From: Candidatus Peregrinibacteria bacterium CG10_big_fil_rev_8_21_14_0_10_55_24
GTDB taxonomy: Bacteria; Patescibacteriota; Gracilibacteria; Peribacterales; Peribacteraceae
Direction of reading: 5' to 3'
DNA: 64,000 bases
Assembly: GCA_002772745.1 (NCBI GenBank)
Contig: PFDV01000005.1
Span: forward strand, 135,609 to 199,608
Each line of letters begins with the position of its first letter. The first letter of the stretch is position 1. The notes under the pieces are model-generated. The model had not been told where the DNA came from, made no database searches, and was given only the letters and a program-made list of their open reading frames with translations. Positions 41,923 to 51,057 of this stretch are shown here, piece after piece. A program made the position numbers and the translations under genes.

Positions 41923-44529
41923 CTACGCGTTCACTGCCAGGGTGAGTATCTTCCCCTTCTTTCCAACGGTGACCGTATTGCCCTCCTTCACCTTGCCCTC
42001 AACGATTTGCAGGGAGAGCTCATCGAGGATTTCGTTCTGGATAAGTCGCTTGAGGGGCCGGGCGCCGAACACGGGATCGTAGCCCTTCAGGGCGATCTGT
42101 GCCGCTGCCTCTTTGGATACCTTGAGGGTGATGCCCTTCTTCTCCAGACGCTTTGCAACACGCGTGAGCTGGAGATCCACGATCGTGGCAATCTCCGTTT
42201 CGGTGAGACTCTCGAAGACGATGACCGAGTCGATGCGGTTGAGGAACTCCGGACGGAATGCCTGGTTCAAGATCTTCTGCAGATCGCTGTCCGGTTCGAG
42301 CATTGCCGAGAGCACCTTGCCATCTTTCCTGCGCTTGGCCCGTTCCTCGGCGTAGGCGCGGATGAGATCCGAACCCAGGTTGGAAGTCATAATAAGGATC
42401 GTGTTCTTAAAGTCCACAGTCCGTCCCTTTGCGTCCGTGAGCCTTCCGTCATCGAGCACCTGCAGGAGGATATTGAAGATCTCGGGATGCGCTTTTTCGA
42501 TCTCATCGAGGAGGATCACCGTGTACGGATGGCGTCGTACGGCTTCCGTGAGCTGTCCTCCCTCCTCGTATCCCACGTAACCGGGGGGGGATCCCACCAG
42601 GCGTGCAACGGAATGTTTTTCGGAGTACTCCGACATGTCGATCCTGGTGATGAGCTTCTCGTCGTTGAACAGGAACTCCGCGAGTGCCTTCGCAAGCTCG
42701 GTCTTCCCCACGCCGGTGGGTCCCAGGAAGATGAACGATCCGATGGGACGATTTTCCTCCTGGATGCCGGCACGGCTGCGACGCACGGCATTCGAAACGG
42801 CCCGGATGGCCGGCTCCTGACCGATCACTCTCTTCTTGAGATCGTCTTCCATGTGCGTGAGCTTCGCCGTCTCCTCCGTCACCATCTTGCTCACGGGGAT
42901 GCCCGTCCAGCGCGAGACTACGCGGGCGATGTCTTCCTCCGTCACTTCTTCACGCAGCAGAGGGGTCTCCTTCTGGATCTTCATGAGGTCCTTCTGTGCT
43001 GCTGCAATCTTCTTCTCCAGGTCTGGGATCGTGCCGTAGGTGATCTCGGCCACGCGCTGCAAATCGCCGCCGCGCTCGGCTTGTTTGGCCTCTTCGCGCA
43101 GCCGATCAATCTCCTTGCCCGATTCCTTGATGACGTCGATGACCTTCTTCTCGTTCTTCCACCGCAGCTCAATCTCTCGTTGTTCTTCCTTGAGTCCGGC
43201 GAGCTCTTTTTCAATTTCTTTCAGGCGCTGCTTTGATACTTCGTCTTTCTCTTTCTTGAGCGCCTCGCGTTCCACCTCGAGCTGGCGGATGGTGCGGTCC
43301 AGCTGATCGAGTTCAGTAGGTTTACTGTCGGTTTCGATGCGCAGGACCGATGCAGCTTCGTCCATCAGATCGATGGCCTTGTCCGGCAGAAACCGGTCCG
43401 CGATGTAGCGATCTGAGAGCATGACGGCGGCGACAATGGCATTGTCCTGAATGCGCACGCCGTGGTGCACCTCGTACTTCTCTTTGATGCCGCGCAGGAT
43501 GGAGATCGCGTCCTTTATCGACGGAGGTTCCACCATCACCGGCTGGAAGCGCCGCTCAAGTGCGGCGTCCTTCTCCACGTGTTTACGGTACTCCTTGAGG
43601 GTGGTTGCGCCGATGGTGCGGAGCTTCCCCCTGGCAAGCGCTGGTTTGAGCAGGTTCCCCGCGTCCATGGCTCCCTCTGCCGCGCCCGCACCGACGATCG
43701 TATGGAGCTCGTCGATGAAGAGGATGATCGCGCCATCGGATCCCTCAATCTCCTTGATGACGGCCTTCAGGCGATCCTCGAACTCTCCGCGGTACTTGGT
43801 GCCGGCAATCATGGCGCCCAGGTCCAATGCAAGGATGCGTTTGCCCTTGAGTGTTTCGGGTACGTCGCCCTCCATGATTTTCCTTGAGAGCCCTTCTACA
43901 ATTGCAGTTTTTCCCGTGCCGGGTTCCCCCACGAGGACGGGATTGTTCTTCGTACGGCGGCAGAGGATCTGCATGATGCGGCGGATCTCGTTGTCGCGAC
44001 CGATCACCGGATCGGTCTTCCCCTCCGCCGCGAGTTTGGTGAAGTCCTGCGTGTACTTTTCCAATGCCTGGTACTTGCTCTCGGGATCGGGGTCGGTCAC
44101 CCGCTGGTTTCCGCGCAGGGCCATGAGTTCCTTGAGGACGTCCTTGTGCGTGAGTGGCAGCACCGCTTTCACCTCGGGTTGATCGAGGAGCGCGAGCAGG
44201 AGGTGTTCCGTGGAGATGTACTCGTCACGCAGCTTGCCTGCCTCACTCTCAGCGCTGTCGAGCGCCTTCTTGAGCTCCGGGGAGAGATATGGCTGCACCG
44301 CTCCGGCAACGGTGGGGAGTTGTGCAAGCTTCTCCTGTACGGTCTCGCTCACGCGGTCCGGGTCCTGTTCCATCTTTCTCAGGATTGTGGGAACCAATCC
44401 CTCGGGCTGTTTTACGAGCACGAGTAAGAGGTGGAGCGGCGTGAGCGCCTGATGGTTCAGTTTTCCACTGAGTTGCATGGTGCCCTGGATCGCCTCGGCG
44501 GCCTTGGTGGTGTAGCGGTTGAAATCCAT
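41923..44529 (-). CDS. clpB: ATP-dependent disaggregase ClpB
   Basis: 868 residues, the usual length. Order: Clp-N repeat domain (1-150), NBD1 with GEPGTGKTA, a coiled-coil middle domain (~400-530) rich in Lys/Glu, and NBD2 with GPTGVGKTE and [17 protein letters not shown]. It rescues aggregated proteins together with DnaK. ATG 44529 ([15 protein letters not shown]) is the family start; an in-frame ATG at 44568 would lie inside the CIRCE operator. Regulated by HrcA through that operator. Confidence 0.97.
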   Translation of the reverse strand: MDFNRYTTKAAEAIQGTMQLSGKLNHQALTPLHLLLVLVKQPEGLVPTILRKMEQDPDRVSETVQEKLAQLPTVAGAVQPYLSPELKKALDSAESEAGKLRDEYISTEHLLLALLDQPEVKAVLPLTHKDVLKELMALRGNQRVTDPDPESKYQALEKYTQDFTKLAAEGKTDPVIGRDNEIRRIMQILCRRTKNNPVLVGEPGTGKTAIVEGLSRKIMEGDVPETLKGKRILALDLGAMIAGTKYRGEFEDRLKAVIKEIEGSDGAIILFIDELHTIVGAGAAEGAMDAGNLLKPALARGKLRTIGATTLKEYRKHVEKDAALERRFQPVMVEPPSIKDAISILRGIKEKYEVHHGVRIQDNAIVAAVMLSDRYIADRFLPDKAIDLMDEAASVLRIETDSKPTELDQLDRTIRQLEVEREALKKEKDEVSKQRLKEIEKELAGLKEEQREIELRWKNEKKVIDVIKESGKEIDRLREEAKQAERGGDLQRVAEITYGTIPDLEKKIAAAQKDLMKIQKETPLLREEVTEEDIARVVSRWTGIPVSKMVTEETAKLTHMEDDLKKRVIGQEPAIRAVSNAVRRSRAGIQEENRPIGSFIFLGPTGVGKTELAKALAEFLFNDEKLITRIDMSEYSEKHSVARLVGSPPGYVGYEEGGQLTEAVRRHPYTVILLDEIEKAHPEIFNILLQVLDDGRLTDAKGRTVDFKNTILIMTSNLGSDLIRAYAEERAKRRKDGKVLSAMLEPDSDLQKILNQAFRPEFLNRIDSVIVFESLTETEIATIVDLQLTRVAKRLEKKGITLKVSKEAAAQIALKGYDPVFGARPLKRLIQNEILDELSLQIVEGKVKEGNTVTVGKKGKILTLAVNA

Positions 44530-44561
44530 GGGAAAGGGGAGAATCCGCAAAGCAGCGCTGA

Positions 44562-44588
44562 TTAGCACTCTCTATTGTAGAGTGCTAA
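44562..44588. promoter_or_regulatory. CIRCE operator (HrcA binding site)
   Basis: TTAGCACTC - 9 bases - GAGTGCTAA, a perfect match to the CIRCE consensus, 33 bases upstream of the clpB ATG. It lies equally close (22 bases) to the divergent RelA/SpoT gene, so HrcA could influence both. Confidence 0.95.
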
Positions 44589-44610
44589 TCAAGAGAGTCA
44601 AGGCGGAAAG

Positions 44611-46059
44611 GTGCTCGCTTTGGTATGCTTGCATCACTTCATGCAATCAGCAGAACTCGTTCGCCGTGTGGAAGGAACCTGGTCTGCCAAGGATCTGCAT
44701 CGATTGGAGCATGTTTGTGCTTTTGCGAATGCACACCTCCGGACTGTCATGCGTCGGAGTGGGGAGAACTACGCCAAGCATGGTTATGAAGTGGCCGTTG
44801 CAGTATGCGAAGCGCGCAAAGATCCCTCTCTGGTTCTTGCAACAGTGCTCCATGATCTTCCACTCTGTGAACAAGGCGAAACGCTCTTCACAAAATCTCC
44901 TCTCACGGAAGAGGAACAGCAACTCTCCTGTAAAATGCACGGTCTGCGTCGCCTGCACATTGATGAGAAAACAAAAGATCTGGATGCGTTCCTCGATGCG
45001 TTCCGTACGGATGAGCGTTTGCTCCTCCTGAGGATGGCGCATCGTCTCAACGATGTTCGCCATTTGCAGCGTTTCCCCATTGCATTGCGCAGAGCTATCG
45101 CGCGCGAAACACTTCACATGTATGGAGCAATTGCCGGGAGGATGGGAATGCAAGCCTGGCGCCATGAGCTAGAGGATACCTGCTTCCCCATCGTGCATCC
45201 TGTGATGGTGCGCCAGTTGCAGCAGCGCTTCCTTTTCCATAAAAAACTCGATGATGTCTGTCTGACACACGCGAAACACTATGTACACGAGCGCCTGTTA
45301 CGCCAGGACATCCACTGCGAACTTCAGGGACGTCTCAAATCTCACTATTCGACTTATCGCAAGATGGTCCTTAAAAAACGCAGGTTTGAGGAACTCACCG
45401 ATCGCCTGGCGTTGCGCATTCTTGTCGAAGAGCCGATGGATTGTTACCGCGCACTCGCCGTGGTGCATGCGTGCATGCACCCCATCCCTGGCAAGCTCAA
45501 GGATTACATCGGAGCCCCCAAGGAGAACGGGTACCAATCCATTCACACCGTCGTATACCCGCTGCCCGGTGTCACGGAACAGCCCATCGAAATTCAGATT
45601 CGTACGCGGGCAATGCATGAGCTCTGCGAATTCGGGTTCGCCGCGCATGGGGAGTATAAGAATGCGCTCTATGCTCTGGATCAGCGGCCCTCACGCGTGG
45701 TGCTTCTGCGCAATCTGGAGGGTTTACGCGGTGAAGCACGCTCGCCGCAGCAGTTCGAGCAAGCGCTGCGCAAGTACTTCCGTGACGATCACATCGCTGT
45801 CTTTGATGGAGAGAATAACCTTCTCCATTTACGTTCTCCTGCGACAGTACTCGACTTTGTGTGTCTTGCGTATCCGCGACGGTGGAAGATGCTCAAGAGC
45901 GTTCGTGTGAATGGTCGACAACAATCCTTTGATTATCCCCTCAAGGACGGTGATACCGTTGAAGTCAGGTTTGGACGCACGGTAACTGCTGAGTCCTCTT
46001 GGACAGGTCTCTGTCGGCATGCGGCCACCCGGAAACTTGTTCGGTTCGGTATTCCGTGA
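44611..46059 (+). CDS. RelA/SpoT homologue ((p)ppGpp synthetase, HD domain altered)
   Basis: 482 residues from GTG 44611 behind an AAGG-containing leader; ATG 44641 is the alternative. The HD domain is recognisable (KHGYEVAVAV, VLHDLPL, RMAHRLNDVRHL), but the HDxxEDT of hydrolases reads HDLPLCEQ, so hydrolase activity may be lost. The synthetase domain looks intact: GRLKSHYSTYRKM, LTDRLALRILV, GKLKDYIGAPKENGYQSIHTVVY, IEIQIRT, EFGFAAHGEYK. A TGS domain (HIAVFDGENNLLHL) ends the protein; the usual ZFD and ACT are missing. Confidence 0.9.
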   Translation: MLALVCLHHFMQSAELVRRVEGTWSAKDLHRLEHVCAFANAHLRTVMRRSGENYAKHGYEVAVAVCEARKDPSLVLATVLHDLPLCEQGETLFTKSPLTEEEQQLSCKMHGLRRLHIDEKTKDLDAFLDAFRTDERLLLLRMAHRLNDVRHLQRFPIALRRAIARETLHMYGAIAGRMGMQAWRHELEDTCFPIVHPVMVRQLQQRFLFHKKLDDVCLTHAKHYVHERLLRQDIHCELQGRLKSHYSTYRKMVLKKRRFEELTDRLALRILVEEPMDCYRALAVVHACMHPIPGKLKDYIGAPKENGYQSIHTVVYPLPGVTEQPIEIQIRTRAMHELCEFGFAAHGEYKNALYALDQRPSRVVLLRNLEGLRGEARSPQQFEQALRKYFRDDHIAVFDGENNLLHLRSPATVLDFVCLAYPRRWKMLKSVRVNGRQQSFDYPLKDGDTVEVRFGRTVTAESSWTGLCRHAATRKLVRFGIP

Positions 46060-46148
46060 AAATTTTGATGAGCAGGCGGGGAAGGGAATATATTCTCTCA
46101 ACATCATCCTTCGTCGCTTCAAGGTTCACGCGACCACAATTGGGCTTT

Positions 46149-46172
46149 ATGAAAATAGTGTTTTTCATTTGA
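46149..46172 (+). terminator. Possible weak terminator of the RelA/SpoT gene
   Basis: ATGAAAA - TAGTG - TTTTTCAT hairpin with an A+T-only stem in the 123-base spacer before the next gene. Weak stem, so low confidence. Confidence 0.3.
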
Positions 46173-46194
46173 TGATGGGAACATGTTTTACCCT

Positions 46195-49035
46195 ATGAAC
46201 AAGCACACTCTCTTGGGCCCTGCCCTCACGTTCTGCGTGGCGCTTTTTGCGCTTGCTTTCCCTGCGTCGGCGCAGGATGCTCCGGCTGTGGACAGTTTCT
46301 TCGATGTCTTCTTCGAGGTAACGTTCCCGCAGTTGCCGGATCCTCCTCCTGTCGAAGGTTGCCTTCGTTGTGAGGGACTCCTGGATCTCATCAACGGGAT
46401 CGAAAACAATCTCGATGATATGAATACACGTGCAAACAAACTCCTCGCAGAATTACGCGAGGTTGAGGTTGCCGTGCGCAGCGCCCAACGGGATCTGGAA
46501 GAGGCACGCAGACGCCTGCGGGAATTTGTCGATCCCGAGAGTTGGGGCCCGGGCGAAGATCGGGTTGTGGATTCAACGGAATTGGAGATCCAGAAGGCGT
46601 TCAACCGAGAATTGTGGGAGCAGTATCAAGATGGTGATATCACAGCAGAAGAGCTTGCACAGGCGTGGGAACGAGGACCCACGGACGCGGAGCGAGAGCG
46701 TCTGCACAAGGCATTGGAGAAGGAGCTCAAACGCACGGTAGATACTGCCGAAGATGCGTTGGAAGAACTGCAAGAGCAGGAGCGCAAACTCTCCGGTGAT
46801 CTCCAGAAACTCAACGACGAAATGGTTGCTGATATTCAAGAACTCAACACGCTCACCGCGCAGTACAAGGATTGTCTGGAACGTTGCGGGGCGGGTGAGG
46901 ATGTCGATGTCATTGACGACTACGGCATTCCTCCCGCCGAGAATGACGGAGGATTCCTCGGGTGGCTCACGGGACTCTTCAGAGGGATTTTCCGCTTCGG
47001 TGATGCAGTGCCCGATATCAATCCTGAGGATCTCGATCTCTCCGGTGCCACGCCTCTTCCGTCCACTGGCGAAGGGGAAGACCTCATTCCCGGAGCAGAT
47101 GTTCCCCTCGACGATTTTCTGGCGGGTTTGCCCACACTTGATTTCGGCGAACTCATTCCAGCTCTGCCTCCCATACCCGATGTGGCAGAATGCGTTGCGT
47201 GTGAAGATCTTCTTGAGGTGCTTACAACCGCGGAATCGGAGGCGGATGATGTCGCAGAGGATTTTGAATCTTCTCTCTGGGATCTGCAGGGAGCTCAACG
47301 TGCTCTGGAACGCGCGCAACGGGAGCTCGACGCGGCACGCAAGCGTCTGGAGCAGTTCGACAATCCCTCCAGCTGGGCTGAGTCCGGAGGACGCAGGCTT
47401 GATTCGAGCGATCTTGAGGCCATTCGCGCATTCAACCGCAACGTTTGGCAACAGTATCGCGATGGAGATATTTCCGCGCAGGAGGCCTCTGATCGGTGGA
47501 GTGCGGGGCCGAGCGATGCGGAGCGACAGCGTCTGAAGGAGCAACTGCATGATGCTCTCGCTGCGGATGTTGCGGCGAAGGAAGCGGCACTTGCCGAGCG
47601 CAACAGTGACGTCGAGAATGCGCAGGCGGAAGCGGATCGCCTGGAGCAGGAACTCGCCGATCTCCTCGATGAGATTGATGCGCTCCTCGATGAATACCTG
47701 GATTGTCTGCTGCGCTGCAGGAAGCAGGCCGAGGACGGTCTCCCTCCCGGCGATGATGATGAGGACGGTGAAGACGATGAAAGTGCCGATTGCGAGTTAC
47801 CCGCGCTCCCCTTGGGCCTTTGCAAGCGCACGTGCTCCGGCGAGTGCGAGGAGCTCCCTCGCGGCGATCGGGGTCCGCAGTGCTACATCTGCAAGGAAGA
47901 TGAGGACACCGATGAAGAGGAGGAGCAATCCTGCGATCCTCCTGCGCTCACCTTGGGTCTCTGCGAGCGCACATGCGATGGAATGTGCGATGCACTCTCC
48001 CGTGACGATGGTGGTCCTCAGTGTTACGCGTGCATCGAGAAGTTGGAGGGGGATGAGGATACCTGTCCGGCGGATGCATGGGTTCTGAACGAGTGTCGCC
48101 GGCGGTGCGAGGATACGGAGCAGGGAACGTGTGAGCCCACACGTGTACAAGAAGGGTTCCAATCCTGCTACTCATGCAAGGAATTTGAACCGGAGGAGCG
48201 AAAAGAAGTGTGTGAGAATTCAACGATGGATAAGCAGACATGCAAAAAGGAGTGTGAGCAGCGCGGCAAGGGCACGTGCGAGCGGGAGTACACGACTATG
48301 ATGGGGCTTGAATGCTTCACATGCGAAATACGCGAAGAGGAACCTGTGGAAACATCATGCGATTCCCCGACAATGCCAGAAGATGCCTGCGAAGCGCAGT
48401 GCAACGGGGACTGCCGCTTTGTCTATCGAACGGGCGACGGCAAGGAGTGCTTTGAATGCCGCGAACGAGAAGAGCAGCCTCGGTGTCCGCAGGGGACGAC
48501 ACCTGATCGGGATCTCTGCGAAGATCAGTGTCCGGCAGATGGCGTTTGCAAAGAGGAGAATGGCTGCTATTCGTGTGTGGTAGTCCACTGCCCCGGCGGC
48601 ACCTTCCGTTCTGAGGGTGATTGCCAAGCACAGTGCGACGGAAGCTGCACGGTTGCCGCAGAACAGGATGGTGTGCAGTGCTGGCGGTGCCAGAAGGATT
48701 GTGAAGATCTGTGTGAGGAACACGGGTACAACCCCGGGGACACCGACTACACGCAACAGATCCTTGCAGAGCTCAATCAGTGGCAGTGTGTCTCGGGGGC
48801 GGGAATCTCCATCGAGACGGCGACTTTCAACGGCGATTGTCACTGCTCAAAGGATCCAAAGGTGACGGTTGATCAGACGAAACCCGTTTGTAAGGGGACT
48901 CCATGCGGTGATGTGCAATGCGGGGAGTCTGCCAGTTGCACCGAAGGCAACACCACGTACACGGTTAATTGCAACTGGGGTGGGTGGGAGAAGGTCGCGC
49001 CAAATCAGTTCCGGCCGGTCTTCGGGGTGCAGTAG
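46195..49035 (+). CDS. Large secreted protein: duplicated coiled-coil domain plus seven six-Cys modules
   Basis: 946 residues from ATG 46195 (46183 also possible). Signal peptide to about residue 26 (ALAFPASAQ). Two related helical domains follow (about 56-245 and 335-520), each opening CxxCE..L and closing with DCL.RC, and each containing a WxxGP.D.ER.RL motif after an FNR..W.QY.DGDI segment. An acidic linker (DDDEDGEDDE) leads to seven modules of about 35-40 residues with the plan C-x10-C-x3-C-x3-6-C-x10-14-C-x2-C, then a Cys-rich tail ending YTVNCNWGGW. No anchor is seen. Disulfide formation probably needs an exported oxidoreductase such as that at 8850. Role unknown; adhesin or surface fibre is a guess. 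Confidence 0.85.
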   Translation: MNKHTLLGPALTFCVALFALAFPASAQDAPAVDSFFDVFFEVTFPQLPDPPPVEGCLRCEGLLDLINGIENNLDDMNTRANKLLAELREVEVAVRSAQRDLEEARRRLREFVDPESWGPGEDRVVDSTELEIQKAFNRELWEQYQDGDITAEELAQAWERGPTDAERERLHKALEKELKRTVDTAEDALEELQEQERKLSGDLQKLNDEMVADIQELNTLTAQYKDCLERCGAGEDVDVIDDYGIPPAENDGGFLGWLTGLFRGIFRFGDAVPDINPEDLDLSGATPLPSTGEGEDLIPGADVPLDDFLAGLPTLDFGELIPALPPIPDVAECVACEDLLEVLTTAESEADDVAEDFESSLWDLQGAQRALERAQRELDAARKRLEQFDNPSSWAESGGRRLDSSDLEAIRAFNRNVWQQYRDGDISAQEASDRWSAGPSDAERQRLKEQLHDALAADVAAKEAALAERNSDVENAQAEADRLEQELADLLDEIDALLDEYLDCLLRCRKQAEDGLPPGDDDEDGEDDESADCELPALPLGLCKRTCSGECEELPRGDRGPQCYICKEDEDTDEEEEQSCDPPALTLGLCERTCDGMCDALSRDDGGPQCYACIEKLEGDEDTCPADAWVLNECRRRCEDTEQGTCEPTRVQEGFQSCYSCKEFEPEERKEVCENSTMDKQTCKKECEQRGKGTCEREYTTMMGLECFTCEIREEEPVETSCDSPTMPEDACEAQCNGDCRFVYRTGDGKECFECREREEQPRCPQGTTPDRDLCEDQCPADGVCKEENGCYSCVVVHCPGGTFRSEGDCQAQCDGSCTVAAEQDGVQCWRCQKDCEDLCEEHGYNPGDTDYTQQILAELNQWQCVSGAGISIETATFNGDCHCSKDPKVTVDQTKPVCKGTPCGDVQCGESASCTEGNTTYTVNCNWGGWEKVAPNQFRPVFGVQ

Positions 49036-49054
49036 GAATACGTATGCGATGCAT

Positions 49055-49090
49055 CAGCAGCCTCCGTACGGAGGCTGCTGATATTTTATG
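49055..49090 (+). terminator. Intrinsic terminator
   Basis: A 26-base perfect palindrome CAGCAGCCTCCG-TA-CGGAGGCTGCTG (49055-49080) is followed by ATATTTTA, 19 bases after the stop of the large secreted protein. Confidence 0.8.
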
Positions 49091-49110
49091 AGGTACGGTG
49101 AAGTCTGTGT

Positions 49111-49731
49111 TCATTCGGCTTGCCCCTTCCTTGCCATTGCCTCTACAAAAGCAGATTCCTTCCCGTCGTACGATGCCGCGGTTTCTGCGATTTCGAGAAC
49201 GATGAAATCGCGGAGTTTACGCGCGAGGTACTCTCTACTGAAAAAGTGGCGCTGGTGTTCGTAGAGGTACATGTCCTCTTCAATTTTCTCTCCCTTGCCA
49301 AATAGGGGATCGTGGACCGACTTACACTTTACAAAGAAGTATCCCTCCGGTTTGAGCATGCGGTGAATGTTTAGGAATATCCGGTCGGTCGTTCGATCAT
49401 CAAAATAGTGGAGGCTTAAGTGTGCGTATATGGCATCGAAAGACTCGTCAGGAAAGTCCATGTTCTCCATGTTCATGACGCGAGCGTCTATGGATGGATT
49501 CTTCGTCATGAGCTTGCAGATCGCTTCCTGAGAGAAATCGATAGCCGTAACGTGCATGTTCTTCTCGGTGAAGAACAAGGCGTCCCTTCCGTCGCCGCAC
49601 CCTACGTCCAGGAGCGAACTCTGTGGATGATCTTTGAGGTAGTCGTACGCCTTGATCGTGAAATCGAGCGGAGAAACCATCTTCCGTTTTTTGTACGTCG
49701 CATCCCAGAGCTCTTTTGCGGGGTCTGTCAT
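49111..49731 (-). CDS. Class I SAM-dependent methyltransferase
   Basis: 206 residues. Rossmann motif I is SSLLDVGCGDGRDALFF, with ITAID-type motif II (VTAIDFSQEAI) and motif IV-like FDAIYAHLSLHYFDD. The sequence resembles TehB-like methyltransferases, but substrate prediction is not possible. Short, soluble, single gene. Confidence 0.85.
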   Translation of the reverse strand: MTDPAKELWDATYKKRKMVSPLDFTIKAYDYLKDHPQSSLLDVGCGDGRDALFFTEKNMHVTAIDFSQEAICKLMTKNPSIDARVMNMENMDFPDESFDAIYAHLSLHYFDDRTTDRIFLNIHRMLKPEGYFFVKCKSVHDPLFGKGEKIEEDMYLYEHQRHFFSREYLARKLRDFIVLEIAETAASYDGKESAFVEAMARKGQAE

Positions 49732-49782
49732 GGTGGGAGCATAGCACGGGACAGAGAGTCAGCAGTGCTGCACACGGGGGTC

Positions 49783-50277
49783 TTAAGAGGCTGTGTTCAT
49801 CAGCTTCCTCACTTCTTCAAACGATGGGAATGCATCGTTGGTCCCTTTTCTGATGTATCGCACGCGGATATTTTGTGCGAATCCCCCGTCTGCGTTTTCC
49901 CGATCTCCCACCACAAAGGAGACCGACAAATCAATATCGTGTTCATGGAAGAACGCATCCACCATTCCTGTCTTCGGCTTTCTGCAATTGCAGTGATCTT
50001 CCTCGGAGTGCGGGCAGAGGAAAATTTCGTCGAATGCAATCCCTTCGCGTGCCAGTTCATCCAAGAGTATTTTTTGCGTTTGCTTGAAGTTTTCTTCGCT
50101 GTCGTCATTCACGGTGAGGTCCTGATTCGTAATCATCACGAGTTTGTATCCATGCTCTTTCAATGATTTGAGGCTCGCAAAGACTCCTGGAAGTATGCGA
50201 AAGTTCTCCGGTCGTATGATGCCATCGGGTGGCTCGTAGATCAGGGTTCCGTCTCGATCAAGGAAGGCTACTTTCAT
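49783..50277 (-). CDS. HAD-IIIA phosphatase, HisB-N/GmhB-like
   Basis: 164 residues. FLDRDGTLIYEPPDG with the two catalytic Asp, MITNQD (motif II), the zinc loop CPHSEEDHCNCRKPKTGM, and VGDRENADGGFAQN (motif IV). The EPP after DRDGTLI and the zinc loop match the histidinol-phosphatase half of HisB more closely than GmhB. No histidine genes are adjacent, so the substrate may be another sugar or amino-alcohol phosphate. Confidence 0.87.
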   Translation of the reverse strand: MKVAFLDRDGTLIYEPPDGIIRPENFRILPGVFASLKSLKEHGYKLVMITNQDLTVNDDSEENFKQTQKILLDELAREGIAFDEIFLCPHSEEDHCNCRKPKTGMVDAFFHEHDIDLSVSFVVGDRENADGGFAQNIRVRYIRKGTNDAFPSFEEVRKLMNTAS

Positions 50278-50290
50278 AGGGCCGCATGGG

Positions 50291-50530
50291 TTAGTAGGCG
50301 CAGTGTCGACTGCCCGAGCAACGGGGAGAAGACTTTTTACGAGGCAGCGGTTTGACAGGTTTTCCTTTAGAGCTACGGCAAATCAGGATGCAGATTTGTC
50401 CGGGAGGACACACAGACTCGCAGGGCTGTTTGTTCGCGGGCTTTGGTCTGCTCTGGGAGTAGGCAAGTGTGGAATCCGGCAGGAGGATGCATGTTATGAG
50501 CAGGAGAGCTGTTAAGAAGCGTTTGGTCAT
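50291..50530 (-). CDS. Small secreted Cys-containing peptide
   Basis: 79 residues. Signal peptide (FLTALLLITCILLPDSTLA) followed by a basic, Pro/Lys-rich mature part with five Cys (CESVCPPGQICILIC, PRCSGSRHC). It could be a disulfide-stabilised exported peptide. No family recognised. It has a plausible promoter upstream. Confidence 0.6.
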   Translation of the reverse strand: MTKRFLTALLLITCILLPDSTLAYSQSRPKPANKQPCESVCPPGQICILICRSSKGKPVKPLPRKKSSPRCSGSRHCAY

Positions 50531-50540
50531 AGGGGTATCT

Positions 50541-50568
50541 ATGGTAGGTGGTCAAATATTCTTGTCAA
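50541..50568 (-). promoter_or_regulatory. Sigma70-like promoter for the small secreted peptide
   Basis: Minus strand TTGACA (50563-50568), 16-base spacer, TACCAT (50541-50546), 10 bases from the ATG, so the leader would be nearly absent. Confidence 0.45.
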
Positions 50569-50678
50569 TGCGAGGTTTCCCGCCACGCCGTAGTACATAT
50601 CTGTGGAAGTGATCAGGAGCTCTTAAGGAACGTGTGCCCACGTGCGGGTATACTTTAGAGGATTCCTTCCCTCCCTCT

Positions 50679-51044
50679 ATGCTCAAAGAATTCCGAGACT
50701 TTGCGATGAAAGGCAATGTTCTCGATCTTGCAGTTGCAGTCATCATCGGCGGTGCATTCGGCAAAATCATCACCTCACTTGTTGGCGATGTGCTCATGCC
50801 CATCATCGGGTTACTGCTTGGGAAAGTCGATTTCTCCGGCCTTGCGATCACGATAGGCAGCGCCACCATTACCTATGGGATGTTCATTCAGTCTGTTATT
50901 GACTTCCTCATCGTTGCTTTCTGCATTTTTCTGATGGTTCAGCAGCTCCAGCGATTCAAGAAGAAGGAGCCGCCTGCCGCCACCCCAGAGATTCCTGCCG
51001 ATGTGAAACTCCTCACGGAGATCCGCGATCTCCTCAGGAAGTGA
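50679..51044 (+). CDS. mscL: Large-conductance mechanosensitive channel
   Basis: 121 residues. MscL signature: [44 protein letters not shown], second helix [24 protein letters not shown], and the charged C-terminal bundle. Emergency osmotic release valve; with MscS at 40664 the window holds both channel types. ATG 50679 fits the family start; an in-frame upstream ATG is not conserved. Confidence 0.96.
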   Translation: MLKEFRDFAMKGNVLDLAVAVIIGGAFGKIITSLVGDVLMPIIGLLLGKVDFSGLAITIGSATITYGMFIQSVIDFLIVAFCIFLMVQQLQRFKKKEPPAATPEIPADVKLLTEIRDLLRK

Positions 51045-51057
51045 TCGCCTTCCGTGG

